Shown in pieces: positions 26,070 to 36,061 of a DNA stretch of 64,000 bases. Source of the stretch: an uncultured Rhizobium sp. (GTDB taxonomy: Bacteria > Pseudomonadota > Alphaproteobacteria > Rhizobiales > Rhizobiaceae). Each line of letters begins with the position of its first letter. Within the stretch, counting starts at the first letter, position 1. Position numbers and translations under genes: made by a program. Location: assembly GCA_945952315.1 (NCBI GenBank), contig CAMFIE010000016.1, positions 22,220 to 86,219 on the forward strand. The letters are read 5' to 3'. Under the pieces are notes generated by a model. That model searched no databases. It was not told the origin of the DNA and saw nothing but the letters and a program-made list of their open reading frames with translations.

Positions 26070-26903
26070 ATGACATTTTCGGCGTCCAGACCTTCCAGAA
26101 AGCGCCTTTTCCTGCAAGGAACCTGCCTGCTGGTCGGTGCCCTGCTGGTTGCCAGTTGCTCGACCACCGGACGCTCCAATCTGACGACCGGCTCCATTTC
26201 CGGCGGCGCCTCCCGCCCGCTTGATTCGATGAATGCGATGGAGCTGGCGCAGGCCGAGATCTCCATCGGCAAGGCATACGAGAAGAATCCGAAGGACCGC
26301 AACATCGGCCTGAACTATGCCAACGTCCTGCGCATGACGGGCAAGAACGGACAGGCGCTGGCCGTGATGCAGCAGGTCGCCATCAACAATCCGACCGATC
26401 GTGAAGTGCTGGCTGCCTATGGCAAGGCGCAGGCAGGTGCCGGCCAGCTGGAGCAGGCCCTCGGAACGATTACCCGCGCCCAGACCCCGGACCGTCCCGA
26501 CTGGCGCCTGGAATCGGCCCGCGGTGCGGTGCTGGACCAGCTCGGACGCACGGACGAAGCCCGCGCGGCCTATCGCAGCGCTCTCGACATCCAGCCGAAT
26601 GAACCAAGCGTGCTCTCCAATCTCGGCATGTCCTATCTTCTCGGTGGTGATCTCAAGACCGCCGAAACCTATCTGCGCACTGCAGCGGCCCAACCGGGTG
26701 CCGACAGCCGTGTGCGCCAGAATCTGGCGCTTGTCATTGGCCTTCAGGGACGCTTCGACGAAGCCGAGCAGATTGCCCGGCGCGAGCTTCGCCCGGAACA
26801 GGCCGATGCCAATGTAGCCTACCTGCGCTCGATGCTCGCGCAGCAGAATTCCTGGTCGAAGCTGGCAGCGCGAGACGCCAAGGGTGCAAACGGAACGAAT
26901 TGA
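26070..26903 (+). CDS. tadD: Flp/Tad pilus assembly lipoprotein TadD (TPR)
   Basis: 277-residue outer-membrane-associated lipoprotein: signal peptide with lipobox LVASC near residue 30, followed by about five tetratricopeptide repeats (for example YGKAQAGAGQLEQAL and LGMSYLLGGDLKTAETYL). TadD is the pilotin-like TPR partner of the Tad secretin. It faces the tadC end of the main cluster and shares a bidirectional terminator with it. AGGGG precedes the ATG. Confidence 0.88.
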   Translation: MTFSASRPSRKRLFLQGTCLLVGALLVASCSTTGRSNLTTGSISGGASRPLDSMNAMELAQAEISIGKAYEKNPKDRNIGLNYANVLRMTGKNGQALAVMQQVAINNPTDREVLAAYGKAQAGAGQLEQALGTITRAQTPDRPDWRLESARGAVLDQLGRTDEARAAYRSALDIQPNEPSVLSNLGMSYLLGGDLKTAETYLRTAAAQPGADSRVRQNLALVIGLQGRFDEAEQIARRELRPEQADANVAYLRSMLAQQNSWSKLAARDAKGANGTN

Positions 26904-26934
26904 GCGGGTCCCAATGAGATTGCATCTGAAACAG

Positions 26935-26962
26935 AAAAGCCGGGCTTTTGGCCCGGCTTTTT
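26935..26962. terminator. Bidirectional terminator between tadD and tadC
   Basis: Stem AAAAGCCGGGC / GCCCGGCTTTT around loop TTTTG, with A-run on the left and T-run on the right. It therefore ends tadD on the plus strand and tadC on the minus strand. Confidence 0.88.
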
Positions 26963-26989
26963 CGTGCGTATCGACACAAGCCTGAACGC

Positions 26990-27979
26990 TTATTTGAACG
27001 TATCGGCCACCTGGATGCCAGCCGGCCCCATGATCACCGCCATCAGAACAGGCAGGAAGAAAACAATCATCGGTACGGTCAGTTTGGGCGCCAGGGAAGC
27101 GGCCTTCTTCTCCGCTTCCGCCATGCGGTCATCGCGGCTTTCCTGTGCAAGAACGCGCAGGGCTTGTGCAATGGGCGTACCGTAGCGCTCAGCCTGGATG
27201 AGCGCCTGGGCCACAGCCTTCACCATGTCGAGACCGGTTCGGTTGCAGAGGTTTTCATAGGCCATGCGTCGTTCCTGCAGGAAGGAGAGCTCGGCCGTCG
27301 TCAGCACCATTTCTTCAGCCAGCTCGGGGGATTGTTCCACAAGCTCTTCTGAAACGCGGCGCATCGCCGCCTCGATCGAGATACCCGATTCCACGCAGAT
27401 CAGGATCAGGTCAAGCGCGTCCGGCCAGGCACGCTTGATAGAAAGCTGCCGCTTCTTGGTCTTGTTGCTGATCATGATATTCGGAAGGTAGAAGCCGAAA
27501 AAGCCGCCGCAGACGACGGTAAAGATCCGCACCATGAACGGATAGGTGGACATATGACCGCCACCGAAGATGTAAAGCCCGACTACCATCAGGAACAGGA
27601 AGGGCAAAAGGAAACGCGCGACCAGGAAGGTGTTCAATGCGTTTTGAGAGCGATAACCGGCCGCCCTCAGCTTGTTCATCGTGTTTTCATCCGCGAGCGC
27701 TGCCCGCAGATTGAATTTTTCCACAATGCTGCGCACAGACTTGTTGTTCTGGCCGCGCAGGGAAACCTTGCCGCCATTCAATTCTGCATTCACACGGGCA
27801 CGCTCCCGGGCGCGCATCTGTTCGCGCTCGCTGGACACCGCCTTCATGCGCTTGTCCAGATCGCCACTGGCAAAATACGGGCCGACAAGCGTGTAGAGTG
27901 TGGCAAATACGGAAATAGCCACCAACACGGCCATGATCACGGTGGGATCTGTAAGGCGACGGGCGAGTTCCTGTGACAT
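26990..27979 (-). CDS. tadC: Tad pilus inner-membrane platform protein TadC
   Basis: 329-residue GspF-type platform protein with hydrophobic helices near residues 10-30, 120-165 and at the C-terminus around residues 270-325. The conserved loop has DALDLILICVESGISIEAAMRRVSEE. It forms the inner-membrane base with TadB and is driven by CpaF. It is last in the minus-strand operon, 14 bases after tadB. Confidence 0.88.
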   Translation of the reverse strand: MSQELARRLTDPTVIMAVLVAISVFATLYTLVGPYFASGDLDKRMKAVSSEREQMRARERARVNAELNGGKVSLRGQNNKSVRSIVEKFNLRAALADENTMNKLRAAGYRSQNALNTFLVARFLLPFLFLMVVGLYIFGGGHMSTYPFMVRIFTVVCGGFFGFYLPNIMISNKTKKRQLSIKRAWPDALDLILICVESGISIEAAMRRVSEELVEQSPELAEEMVLTTAELSFLQERRMAYENLCNRTGLDMVKAVAQALIQAERYGTPIAQALRVLAQESRDDRMAEAEKKAASLAPKLTVPMIVFFLPVLMAVIMGPAGIQVADTFK

Positions 27980-27993
27980 GATTGGCCCTTTGC

Positions 27994-28992
27994 TCAGATG
28001 TCGAAATTGATCATGTTACGCATGATGAAGATGCCGAGGCTCATCCATACCGCCGCAGCCCCAAGGATCACGTGACCGCGCGGATCAGTATAGAGAATTG
28101 CAAGATAATCCGGCGATGTCAGATAGACGAGAATGGCCACGATGAATGGCAAGGAGCCGATGATCGCGGCCGAGGATTTGGCTTCCATCGAGACAGCCGC
28201 AACCTTCTGCTTCATCTTGCGCCGTTCACGCAGAACTTTCGACAGGTTGGCAAGCGCTTCGGAAAGGTTGCCGCCCGCCTGCGACTGGATCGCGATCACG
28301 ATCGAGAAGAAATTCAGCTCCTGCAGCGGAAAATTCTGATACATGCGGGCGCAGGCATCCGGAATGCTGAGGCCGACGGCCTGGGCCTCCACCACCTTGC
28401 GGAATTCGCCCTTGACCGGTTCCTGCCCTTCAGCGGCGATCAGGCGGATGGCATCGTTCATCGGAAGGCCCGACTTGATCGAGCGAACCATCACGTCCAG
28501 CGCATTGGGCAATTCATCGAGAAACTTGTTCTTGCGGCGCTTGATCATGAAACCGAGAATCCAGCGGGGAAGACCAAAGCCGATAACGAATGCGACACCA
28601 GCGGCAATCAGAAGCGGCTTGCCGCTGATCAGCGTGAAGACAAAAGCCGCTGCCCCGACGATACCGCTATACATGTGGAATTGCGACGTGGTCGTCTTCC
28701 AGCCGGCCTGCGCCAGCCGCGACTTCAGCGACATGTTCTTCTTGGAATTTTCCTGCTGGCGCTTTTCGAGTGCCTTCAGGTCCTCCTGAATGGACTTCCG
28801 CTTCTTGGCGACATCCTGCACGCGGTCGCGCGCGGCCTTTACCGTGCCACGGTCGGTTTCGGCTGCCTTGACCTTCGCCACACGGCCTTCGGTCTTGCGC
28901 TCGGTCTCGATGCGGGAAAACAGCACACCATAGGATACCGCCGCCGCCGAAATGGCAGCCAGCAGCACGATCGCCAAAACGTTGATATCCAT
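27994..28992 (-). CDS. tadB: Tad pilus inner-membrane platform protein TadB
   Basis: 332-residue GspF-domain protein with an N-terminal membrane helix, a charged coiled-coil-like cytosolic segment (about residues 55-95, rich in K, E, R and Q), two central helices near 105-150 and a C-terminal pair. The conserved loop has LPNALDVMVRSIKSGLPMNDAI. It lies 17 bases after cpaF and 14 before tadC. Confidence 0.88.
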   Translation of the reverse strand: MDINVLAIVLLAAISAAAVSYGVLFSRIETERKTEGRVAKVKAAETDRGTVKAARDRVQDVAKKRKSIQEDLKALEKRQQENSKKNMSLKSRLAQAGWKTTTSQFHMYSGIVGAAAFVFTLISGKPLLIAAGVAFVIGFGLPRWILGFMIKRRKNKFLDELPNALDVMVRSIKSGLPMNDAIRLIAAEGQEPVKGEFRKVVEAQAVGLSIPDACARMYQNFPLQELNFFSIVIAIQSQAGGNLSEALANLSKVLRERRKMKQKVAAVSMEAKSSAAIIGSLPFIVAILVYLTSPDYLAILYTDPRGHVILGAAAVWMSLGIFIMRNMINFDI

Positions 28993-29009
28993 AGTGTTAC
29001 CGCCTTGCT

Positions 29010-30497
29010 TTACTTCGACTTCTTTTCAAGCTCTTCAAGAGCGGCCGCCAGACGGCGCTCTTCGTTATAGTAGCGTGCCCGATCCCAGAAATGCGGCTTG
29101 CCGATACCGGTGGAGACATGGCGGCCGATCAGTTTCCCGCGTTCGTCTTCGCCCTGAATCTCGTAGCGCAACAGGTCCTGGGTGATGATGACATCGCCTT
29201 CCATGGCCACCACTTCGGTGATGTAGGTGATGCGGCGCGAACCATCGCGCAGGCGCTGTGCCTGCACGACGATATCGACCGAGTTGGAAATGATTTCGCG
29301 CACCGTCTTCGCCGGCAGGGTAAAGCCGCCCATCGCGATCATGGATTCCATACGGCTCAGGCATTCGCGCGGCGTGTTGGCGTGGATCGTGCCCATCGAG
29401 CCGTCGTGACCCGTGTTCATCGCCTGCAGAAGGTCGAATACTTCCGCGCCACGCACTTCGCCCACGATGATGCGTTCCGGTCTCATACGAAGGCAGTTCT
29501 TGATGAGATCACGCATGGTGATTTCACCTTCGCCTTCAATGTTCGGAGGGCGGGTTTCAAGACGCACCACATGCGGCTGCTGCAGCTGCAGTTCGGCCGT
29601 ATCCTCGCAGGTGATTACGCGCTCGTCCGCGTCGATATAGCCGGTGAGACAGTTGAGCAGCGTCGTCTTGCCCGAACCGGTACCGCCCGAGATCACCACA
29701 TTGCAGCGGACGCGGCCGATGATCTGGAGGATGGTCGCACCCTCCGGCGTGATCGCGCCAAATTTCACCAGCTGATCAAGGGTGAGCTTGTCCTTTTTGA
29801 ACTTACGAATGGTGAGAGCCGCACCATCGATGGCAAGCGGCGGCGCAATGACGTTGACACGCGAACCGTCTGGCAGACGCGCGTCGCAGATCGGGCTCGA
29901 TTCATCGACGCGGCGGCCAACCTGGCTCACGATGCGCTGGCAGATCGCCAGAAGCTGGGCATTGTCGCGGAAGCGGATATCGGATTCGATGGTCTTGCCG
30001 CCCACTTCGATGAAGGTCTGCTTTGAGCCGTTGACCATGATATCGGCGATATCGTCGCGGGCGAGCAGCGGTTCCAGCGGACCATAGCCGAGCACGTCGT
30101 TGCAGATGTCCTCGAGCAGCTCTTCCTGCTCGGAAATCGACATCGCGAAATTCTTGATGGTGATGATATCGTTGACGATATCGCGGATTTCCTCGCGCGC
30201 GCTTTCCGCATCCAGCTTGGAGAGCTGCGACAGGTCAATCGTGTCGATCAGCGCCGAGAAGACCTGCGCCTTGGTGTCATAGTAGTTTTCGTTTCGCGCC
30301 GGGCGCTTGCGGGCGGCCTGGGCAGGCTGCAGCGGCGGCGGGGTCACCTGCTGGCGCACCGTGTCGTCCTTGACCGGTTCCTTGTAGACAGGAACCGCGG
30401 CCGCAGGCGCGGCAGATACAGGTGCCGGAGCGGTGGCCGTTGCCCCACCCTGACTTCCAGCCTTTCCAAAGCCTTCATTTCCACGTTTGCCGAACAT
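29010..30497 (-). CDS. cpaF: Tad pilus secretion ATPase CpaF (TadA)
   Basis: 495-residue type II/IV secretion ATPase that powers pilin assembly. Walker [10 protein letters not shown] is at residues 271-279, with the Asp box, Walker B ([11 protein letters not shown]) and His box ([12 protein letters not shown]) in order. The first 70 residues are proline- and alanine-rich and probably disordered. It is embedded in the cpa operon between cpaE and tadB. Confidence 0.93.
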   Translation of the reverse strand: MFGKRGNEGFGKAGSQGGATATAPAPVSAAPAAAVPVYKEPVKDDTVRQQVTPPPLQPAQAARKRPARNENYYDTKAQVFSALIDTIDLSQLSKLDAESAREEIRDIVNDIITIKNFAMSISEQEELLEDICNDVLGYGPLEPLLARDDIADIMVNGSKQTFIEVGGKTIESDIRFRDNAQLLAICQRIVSQVGRRVDESSPICDARLPDGSRVNVIAPPLAIDGAALTIRKFKKDKLTLDQLVKFGAITPEGATILQIIGRVRCNVVISGGTGSGKTTLLNCLTGYIDADERVITCEDTAELQLQQPHVVRLETRPPNIEGEGEITMRDLIKNCLRMRPERIIVGEVRGAEVFDLLQAMNTGHDGSMGTIHANTPRECLSRMESMIAMGGFTLPAKTVREIISNSVDIVVQAQRLRDGSRRITYITEVVAMEGDVIITQDLLRYEIQGEDERGKLIGRHVSTGIGKPHFWDRARYYNEERRLAAALEELEKKSK

Positions 30498-30531
30498 GTT
30501 TCTATTCCCAATTCCTGATGAATCTTGCGAC

Positions 30532-31824
30532 TTACTTGCGCTTCAGAAGCGACATCATGCGCCCCAGACCACCGTTCTTGCGGCCCTTTTTCACAGTCGC
30601 CCTGCCGGTCAGCAGATGGCAGAGTTGCGAGAAGGTTTCCGCCGTCGGCGCTTTTGCATCCATTTCCGAAATCATGCGTCCGCTGTTCGATGCGCCACCA
30701 AAAAGCGGGGCGTCGAAGGGAATGATGGCAACCGCTTCCATTTCCAGCGGCTCGCAGAAATCCGCCGGGCTGATTTCCGGACGCTTCGGCATGCCCACCT
30801 GGTTGAGAATGAGATGGGGCGGCTTGTCATTCGGACGCACCTTCTTCAGCGCATCGATCAGGTTCTTCGTGTTGCGCAGATTGGCAAGATCCGGCACCGC
30901 CGTGATCACCACCTCATCGGCCTCGCTGATGACTGCCCGGGTCCATTCCGACCACTGGTGCGGCAGATCGAGCACCGTCACCGGCACGCTGCGCTGCAGA
31001 ACCTCGATCACCGGATGAAACGCATTGCGATCAAAATCATAGGCGCGGTCCAGCATCGACGGGGCGGCCAGAAGCGACAGATGTTCTGAACACTTCGTCA
31101 GCAGGCGGTCGAGAAAGACTTCGTCAAGCCGTTCCGGCGCAAAAACCGCTTCGGAAATTCCCTGGGCAGGATCCTGGTCGAAATCGATATTCGCCGTGCC
31201 ATAGGGCAGATCGAGATCGGCCAGGATGACTTCCGTCGAAAAAAGGTTGGAGATCCCGAAGGCGCAGTTATGGGCAATGGTCGAAGACCCGGTGCCGCCC
31301 TTTGCGCCGATGAAGGCAATGCTGCGGCCAAGCGGTTCGGCATCCGGATCGACAAAGATCGCGGAAATCGCCGACATCACATCCGCCATGCCGACGGGCG
31401 CGACCATGTATTCCGAAATCCCGTTGCGCATCAGCTCCCGATAGAGCCCGATATCATTGTAGCGGCCGATGATGACCACCTTGGTGCTCGGATCGCAGAC
31501 CTCTGCCAGCGGCGCAAGATCGGCCATCAGGTTTGTCGGTTGCGAGGCGGTTTCGATGATCAGCAGATTCGGCGTCGGCGTGGAGGAAAACATGTTGGCG
31601 GCGGCATCGATGCCGCCTGCCGTGATCCGGAGATTGACCTTCGCCATCCGTCGGTCCTGCAGGATCCTCTCCATCACCCGCTGGGTGTTTTCCGTTTCGA
31701 AGAAGGCATGAATGGAGATGCGCGGAAGCGGGCGCAACGATTCGAGCTCGGCCGGGGAGACCGGGTCTGCAAAGCGCAGGTCTTCCGTGCTGCTGTTCTT
31801 GATCTCGTAGTCGATCGCACTCAT
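30532..31824 (-). CDS. cpaE: Tad pilus localisation protein CpaE (TadZ), ParA/MinD-like
   Basis: 430-residue protein with an N-terminal receiver-like domain (about residues 35-160) and a C-terminal MinD/ParA-type ATPase domain. The deviant Walker A reads IGAKGGTGSSTIAHN near residue 172, with serine where classical MinD has lysine, so ATP hydrolysis may be weak, as in several TadZ proteins. It places the pilus apparatus at the pole. It lies between cpaD and cpaF. Confidence 0.87.
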   Translation of the reverse strand: MSAIDYEIKNSSTEDLRFADPVSPAELESLRPLPRISIHAFFETENTQRVMERILQDRRMAKVNLRITAGGIDAAANMFSSTPTPNLLIIETASQPTNLMADLAPLAEVCDPSTKVVIIGRYNDIGLYRELMRNGISEYMVAPVGMADVMSAISAIFVDPDAEPLGRSIAFIGAKGGTGSSTIAHNCAFGISNLFSTEVILADLDLPYGTANIDFDQDPAQGISEAVFAPERLDEVFLDRLLTKCSEHLSLLAAPSMLDRAYDFDRNAFHPVIEVLQRSVPVTVLDLPHQWSEWTRAVISEADEVVITAVPDLANLRNTKNLIDALKKVRPNDKPPHLILNQVGMPKRPEISPADFCEPLEMEAVAIIPFDAPLFGGASNSGRMISEMDAKAPTAETFSQLCHLLTGRATVKKGRKNGGLGRMMSLLKRK

Positions 31825-31861
31825 GATCTTGTCCTGTCTTGTCTTGCGCTTCGCAGCACAA

Positions 31862-32581
31862 TCAGTTGCTTGCCGTCGCCTTGCCGTCGCGATAGTTGCC
31901 GATCACCGTGGTCCGGCGCTTGGCATCAATCGGTGTCATCTCACGCGGGGAGACCAGATCGGTCGGATTGGCGATCTGCGCGGCAAGATTGCTCTGCGTG
32001 GCACAACCATAGTTTTCCCAGTTGCGATTGGTTGTGTCGTGCAGGATGTCGGTCGGCCACTGGCCGCACTGATCCGTTGTCGCCTTCATCGAATTGTAGC
32101 TCAGTCGGATCGGGGCAAGACCGCCATTCGGATCAGCCTGATAGCTCGTCTCCTGGATACGCCCGCCGGGCACGCCATTCTGGAGCGCAAGCTGACGGAC
32201 CGTGCGACGCAGCGTCTGCGCAGCCGCACTGTTCGAAGCACCTGACGGATACTGAATGCGCATCGTGCCAGACGATGTGCGGTGATATTCGGCAAAGAAA
32301 CCGTTGATCACATCCTGCGTGCCGATGCTGAGCGTGCGATCCCCGGAGGCGACCGGAATATCGATCGACTGCTCCACTTCAGCGAGCACGATCGGATGTC
32401 GGGTACGGTAATCGTCCGGGATGGACCCGGTCTTCAGATCATCGCGGTTGCCGTTTGCGCAGGCCTGCAGCAGCATTGCAGCAAGACCGAGGGCGGCAAT
32501 CTGGAGCAGGGACCGGTTTGTCATGGGCGTTTTCCTGGAGGTCTGAGCGATGAGGTCGGCTTCTTGTATGGTCGTCTTCAT
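31862..32581 (-). CDS. cpaD: Tad pilus lipoprotein CpaD
   Basis: 239-residue lipoprotein of the CpaD family. It has the lipobox LLQACAN and conserved CpaD text (SNLAAQIANPTDLVSPREMTP) near the C-terminus, plus a cysteine pair likely to form a disulfide. Two starts are possible: ATG 32581 (GAGGG upstream, 11 bases after the cpaC stop) or ATG 32524 (AGGA upstream), which would give a more normal short signal peptide. The longer form is listed; the shorter is equally credible. Confidence 0.83.
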   Translation of the reverse strand: MKTTIQEADLIAQTSRKTPMTNRSLLQIAALGLAAMLLQACANGNRDDLKTGSIPDDYRTRHPIVLAEVEQSIDIPVASGDRTLSIGTQDVINGFFAEYHRTSSGTMRIQYPSGASNSAAAQTLRRTVRQLALQNGVPGGRIQETSYQADPNGGLAPIRLSYNSMKATTDQCGQWPTDILHDTTNRNWENYGCATQSNLAAQIANPTDLVSPREMTPIDAKRRTTVIGNYRDGKATASN

Positions 32582-32592
32582 GATTTGCGCCC

Positions 32593-34146
32593 TCACTTGT
32601 AAATGTAGCCGATGGCGCCGTTATATTGCCCCGCTGCCGCATCCTGACGGCGGCCATAGACCTTGTTCACACGGTCCATGAAAAAGGTTGCGGCATCACC
32701 TTCCGGATTGAAATTGTCATCCGGGCGAGACAGCTCGTTGCGGGCAACCGGGCGCACCAGATAGGGCGTTGCGATGATCACCAGTTCGGTTTCGCTGCGC
32801 ACGAAATCCTTGCTGCGGAACAGTGTCCCGATGATCGGCAACTGGGCAAGGCCCGGGAGACCGGACATGGCCTGACGGATGTCATCCCGCATCAGGCCAG
32901 CGATCACGATGGAGCCGCCGGAGGGAAGCTCGACGCTGGTCTTTGCAGCGCGCTTGCGCAGGCCAAGATAGGTCAGACCCGGCACCTGCGGATTGACGTT
33001 GCCGGCGACATAGCTGCCGTCAAAAGTCGGCTCGGAAACCTTGGTTTCGATTTTCAGGCTGATGCGGCCGGGGGAAAGCACAACCGGCGTGAAATTGAGG
33101 TCAACACCATATTCAGCCGTCACGGCTTCGCGGGTGATCGTCAGACCACCCGTTGTCGCATCCCGCGAAATATCCTGCTTGGACGGCAGGCGGAATTCGC
33201 CACCGACGCTGAATGTTGCAGCCTCCCCGGAAATTGCCGTGAGGCTCGGCTCTGCCAGTGTGCGCATGACACCGGCCTGCTGCATGGCATTCAGATATTC
33301 CGAAATGCCGAATTCGCCGACATTACCGGTTAGCGATGCCGCTGCAACATTGACCGCACTGCCGAGATTGGCCGGGTTGCGGAAGGCGATGCCCCCGTTG
33401 GCTCCGGTGACCTGACCGCTGAAACCGAGCTGCTTCAGGACCGAGCGCTGGACTTCTGCGACCGTGACCTTGAGCGTCACCTGATCCTCACCCTCGATGG
33501 TGAGCAGATTGACGATCTGGGACTGCTGGCGGTCTTCGGCGAAGATGGCAACACCACCATTCTGCGAGCCGCCGCTGGCAGTCTGGTTGCGGGTCGTGGC
33601 TTCACCGCCCTTGAGGAAGGCGCTGCTCAGCCGTTCTGCCTGGGCTGCATCCTGCGGCGTGCGCACCGTGCCGGTCAGCACAACGTTGTCCGATACGATT
33701 TCCACCTTGATATTGGAATCCGGAATGAAGCGGCGAAGGTTGTCTTCCAGACCTGCAATGTCGCGCTCGATTTCGAGATCGAGGCTCACGATTTCCTGGC
33801 CGTTCTCTCCAAAGATGAAGATATTCGTCTGCCCCACCGTCTTGCCGAACAGGTAGATGCGGCGCGACGTACGGGTGACCGCATCGGCCAGGCTCGGATC
33901 GGACACGAGAATATCATGCGCATCGGCGGGCAGGTCGACAACGATTGCCTTGTTGAGGCCAAGCTTCAGCCGCTTGTGGGCGCCGGGGCCGACCTGGCTG
34001 ATCCGGACGACCGCATCAGCACCGGCCTGCGCCTGTGCCAACAGACCCGAATGAGGAAGGAAAAGGCCGGGCACGCCGGAAACCATAAGCGAAAAGGTCA
34101 CGCTGGCGACGACACAGAGGCGGAGTTTTTTGGTGAAAGCGTTCAT
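32593..34146 (-). CDS. cpaC: Tad pilus outer-membrane secretin CpaC (RcpA)
   Basis: 517-residue secretin: signal peptide (about residues 1-40), pilus-formation N-domain (AIVVDLPADAHDILVSDPSLADAV), BON-like segment and C-terminal secretin barrel with VPGLTYLGLRKRA and the LPIIGTLFRSKDF signature. It forms the outer-membrane pore for the Flp pilus. It lies 12 bases after cpaB, inside the operon. Confidence 0.92.
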   Translation of the reverse strand: MNAFTKKLRLCVVASVTFSLMVSGVPGLFLPHSGLLAQAQAGADAVVRISQVGPGAHKRLKLGLNKAIVVDLPADAHDILVSDPSLADAVTRTSRRIYLFGKTVGQTNIFIFGENGQEIVSLDLEIERDIAGLEDNLRRFIPDSNIKVEIVSDNVVLTGTVRTPQDAAQAERLSSAFLKGGEATTRNQTASGGSQNGGVAIFAEDRQQSQIVNLLTIEGEDQVTLKVTVAEVQRSVLKQLGFSGQVTGANGGIAFRNPANLGSAVNVAAASLTGNVGEFGISEYLNAMQQAGVMRTLAEPSLTAISGEAATFSVGGEFRLPSKQDISRDATTGGLTITREAVTAEYGVDLNFTPVVLSPGRISLKIETKVSEPTFDGSYVAGNVNPQVPGLTYLGLRKRAAKTSVELPSGGSIVIAGLMRDDIRQAMSGLPGLAQLPIIGTLFRSKDFVRSETELVIIATPYLVRPVARNELSRPDDNFNPEGDAATFFMDRVNKVYGRRQDAAAGQYNGAIGYIYK

Positions 34147-34158
34147 ACCAGGCTCTCC

Positions 34159-34965
34159 TTACTGGGCGACGGGCGATGAGGAGGATTTGACGATCGTGCC
34201 GGATTTGATCACCTGCACGGAATTGCCGCCGGACCCGCCGTTCAAGAGGTATTCCGGGGCGGCCGTATCGGCCTCCTGGGCATCTGCAACCGAACGAAGC
34301 GCAAGCGACAGGCGCTGCGCCATCTGCTGGGCAACGGCAATGACCTTGGCCTGATCCGGGGTGAGCTCGAGCGTGGCAGTGGCACCGACAACCGAGCGCG
34401 TATCGTCTTTCGATTCTTCGATCTGCTGGTCGATGGCAAGCACGCGGATATTCGTCAGCACGGTTTCGGTGATGAAATTGCCTTCATCCCCTTTGCGCAC
34501 CATGATCACGTCAACGCGGTCATTGGGCAGAATGAAACCGCCCGCCCCGGTCGCAACGCTGATTTCCGTGGCAACCGCCCGCTTTCCAGAAGGCAGAAGC
34601 GAGGACAGGGTCGGCCCCTGCCCTTCCACGATCTTTTCCACTCTGACCGGTTCGCCGGCAAAGATCGGAATGCGGACGATGGTCCCCTTGAGCTCGGTTA
34701 TGGCATTCGGCCGCTGGTCATCCGTGATGGATCCCTGCGCGATGCTGTTTTTCGGCCACGCGGCCCAGGTCAGCGAGGCGGGCTGGATGCGGGTACCGAC
34801 CGGAAGACTATCAGCCGCGACCAGCACATTGACGGTCGGCTCTTTCTTGGCGATCACGGTCTCTTTGACCTGCGGCGGCCGGGACGCCATGTTCATGGCA
34901 AGAACACCGGCCAACCCAGCGGTTGCCACAGCAACACCGAGAATGATCAAACGAGCGGGCTTCAT
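34159..34965 (-). CDS. cpaB: Tad pilus periplasmic protein CpaB (RcpC)
   Basis: 268-residue protein with an N-terminal membrane anchor (residues 5-26) and a SAF domain around residues 45-115 (VLVAADSLPVGTRIQPASLTW), then the RcpC/CpaB domain. It links the inner and outer membrane parts of the Tad machine. Upstream, before the cpaA stop, lies an exact CtrA-type box, suggesting a promoter that lets cpaB-tadC be transcribed apart from the pilins. Confidence 0.9.
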   Translation of the reverse strand: MKPARLIILGVAVATAGLAGVLAMNMASRPPQVKETVIAKKEPTVNVLVAADSLPVGTRIQPASLTWAAWPKNSIAQGSITDDQRPNAITELKGTIVRIPIFAGEPVRVEKIVEGQGPTLSSLLPSGKRAVATEISVATGAGGFILPNDRVDVIMVRKGDEGNFITETVLTNIRVLAIDQQIEESKDDTRSVVGATATLELTPDQAKVIAVAQQMAQRLSLALRSVADAQEADTAAPEYLLNGGSGGNSVQVIKSGTIVKSSSSPVAQ

Positions 34966-35052
34966 GATGCTTCCTTGGGATCGGAATTATTCTTCCCCGC
35001 AGAAGACCAGCAAACTGTTTATTTATGGTTAACGAGACGCTTACAAGTGTGG

Positions 35053-35067
35053 TTAATTCAGACTTAA
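35053..35067 (-). promoter_or_regulatory. CtrA-type box upstream of cpaB
   Basis: On the minus strand the sequence reads TTAA-GTCTGAA-TTAACC, a full TTAA-N7-TTAAC match, 88 bases before the cpaB start and just after the cpaA stop. CtrA controls pilus genes in Caulobacter; here the role is inferred from the match and place. Confidence 0.55.
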
Positions 35068-35078
35068 TTCGCGATAAG

Positions 35079-35585
35079 TCACTGTCCGATAAGGGAAACC
35101 ATCATCGGTGACGATGGATATGCGATAAAGCCACCGATGGCGATGGCAATCCCGTAGGGGATCTTCTTCTCCAGCAACAGCGAACCGGGCAATTGCATGC
35201 CAAGCGCCTGGATGGCTGCCGCCTGCGAGCGCAGGATCAGGATCACAAGCGTAAGCATGCCGCCGAAGACGGACACATAGACGGCAAATTCCGTGAGCGC
35301 ATGGCCGAAGCCGAACCATACGGCAGCCGCCGTCAGGAGCTTGGCGTCTCCGCCACCCATCACCCGCATGGCGAAAAAGACGAGGCAAACCGCAAGGACA
35401 AGCACGCCCGCCAGCAGATGCTGCCCGATTTCCATGACCGGCATTCCGGAAAGCGGCGCAAGAACCACGAATGACACAAGCAGAGCCAGTGAAATCCGGT
35501 TCGGGATGGTCATCGAAAAGAGATCGTTGAAGGCCGCCAATGCCAGGCAGAAAGGGAATATGGCGAAGATCGCAGCGGTTACCAC
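35079..35585 (-). CDS. cpaA: Prepilin peptidase CpaA (TadV)
   Basis: 168-residue A24-type aspartic peptidase that cleaves Flp prepilins. It has about five to six membrane helices, the first catalytic aspartate in FNDLFSMTIPNR near residue 20 and the second in GGGDAKLLTA near residue 80. The start is GTG at 35585 with AGGAG seven bases upstream. It lies between the second pilin and cpaB. Confidence 0.88.
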   Translation of the reverse strand: MVTAAIFAIFPFCLALAAFNDLFSMTIPNRISLALLVSFVVLAPLSGMPVMEIGQHLLAGVLVLAVCLVFFAMRVMGGGDAKLLTAAAVWFGFGHALTEFAVYVSVFGGMLTLVILILRSQAAAIQALGMQLPGSLLLEKKIPYGIAIAIGGFIAYPSSPMMVSLIGQ

Positions 35586-35642
35586 GGTTCAGCTCCTCAT
35601 GCTGTTATCGCGGTCATACTAGAGGAGAATTATAAAGATTCC

Positions 35643-35671
35643 CCAAACCGGTTTCAGACAAACCGGTTTGG
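35643..35671 (-). terminator. Hairpin between pilin 2 and cpaA
   Basis: A perfect 12-bp inverted repeat, CCAAACCGGTTT / AAACCGGTTTGG around loop CAGAC; each arm contains the palindrome AAACCGGTTT. It lies 30 bases after the second pilin stop. There is only a weak T-rich tail on the minus strand, so it may be a leaky terminator or an mRNA-stabilising end that keeps pilin transcript above cpa levels, or a protein site. Confidence 0.5.
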
Positions 35672-35700
35672 AGGTATTTGCCGCTGTGAGCAATTACCGA

Positions 35701-35889
35701 TTAGCGGGCGGCCGGTGCCGGCGCGCTCTGCAGGCTGCTTGAAAGATCAGTAAAGACCGTATTCAGCTGTGTGCCGAGCGACTGTGCACCCGCGATCAGA
35801 GCAACCGAAATCAGGGCTGCAATCAGGCCGTATTCGATGGCCGTGGCGCCGGATTCTTCATTTTTGAAACGCTTGAAAATGGATATCAT
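35701..35889 (-). CDS. Flp/PilA-type pilin 2
   Basis: 62-residue Flp prepilin: short basic leader, then cleavage predicted after G in ESG/ATAIEYGLIAALIS, followed by the hydrophobic assembly helix and a short alanine/proline-rich tail. The ATG at 35889 has AAGGAG. It shares the core of pilin 1, from ESGATAIEYG through AQSLGTQL, so the two are recent paralogues with different C-termini. Confidence 0.88.
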   Translation of the reverse strand: MISIFKRFKNEESGATAIEYGLIAALISVALIAGAQSLGTQLNTVFTDLSSSLQSAPAPAAR

Positions 35890-36061
35890 TGTTAGCTCCT
35901 TGATTGTTGTGAAACGGTTCATTCCGTTCACGGAGCAAAACTAGTTCGCATGAGTGAATCATAAATTAATTTATCTATTTATATGTATGCTCTTTATTTT
36001 ATGGTTTCGCACGTTATAATATGCATTATTTATTACCTTCCTGCATTGCCGCAAACGCAGC

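Noticed and set aside
30532..31824. Reading cpaE as a chromosomal ParA partition gene
   Set aside because: The receiver-like N-terminal domain and its place between cpaD and cpaF identify it as the Tad pilus protein.
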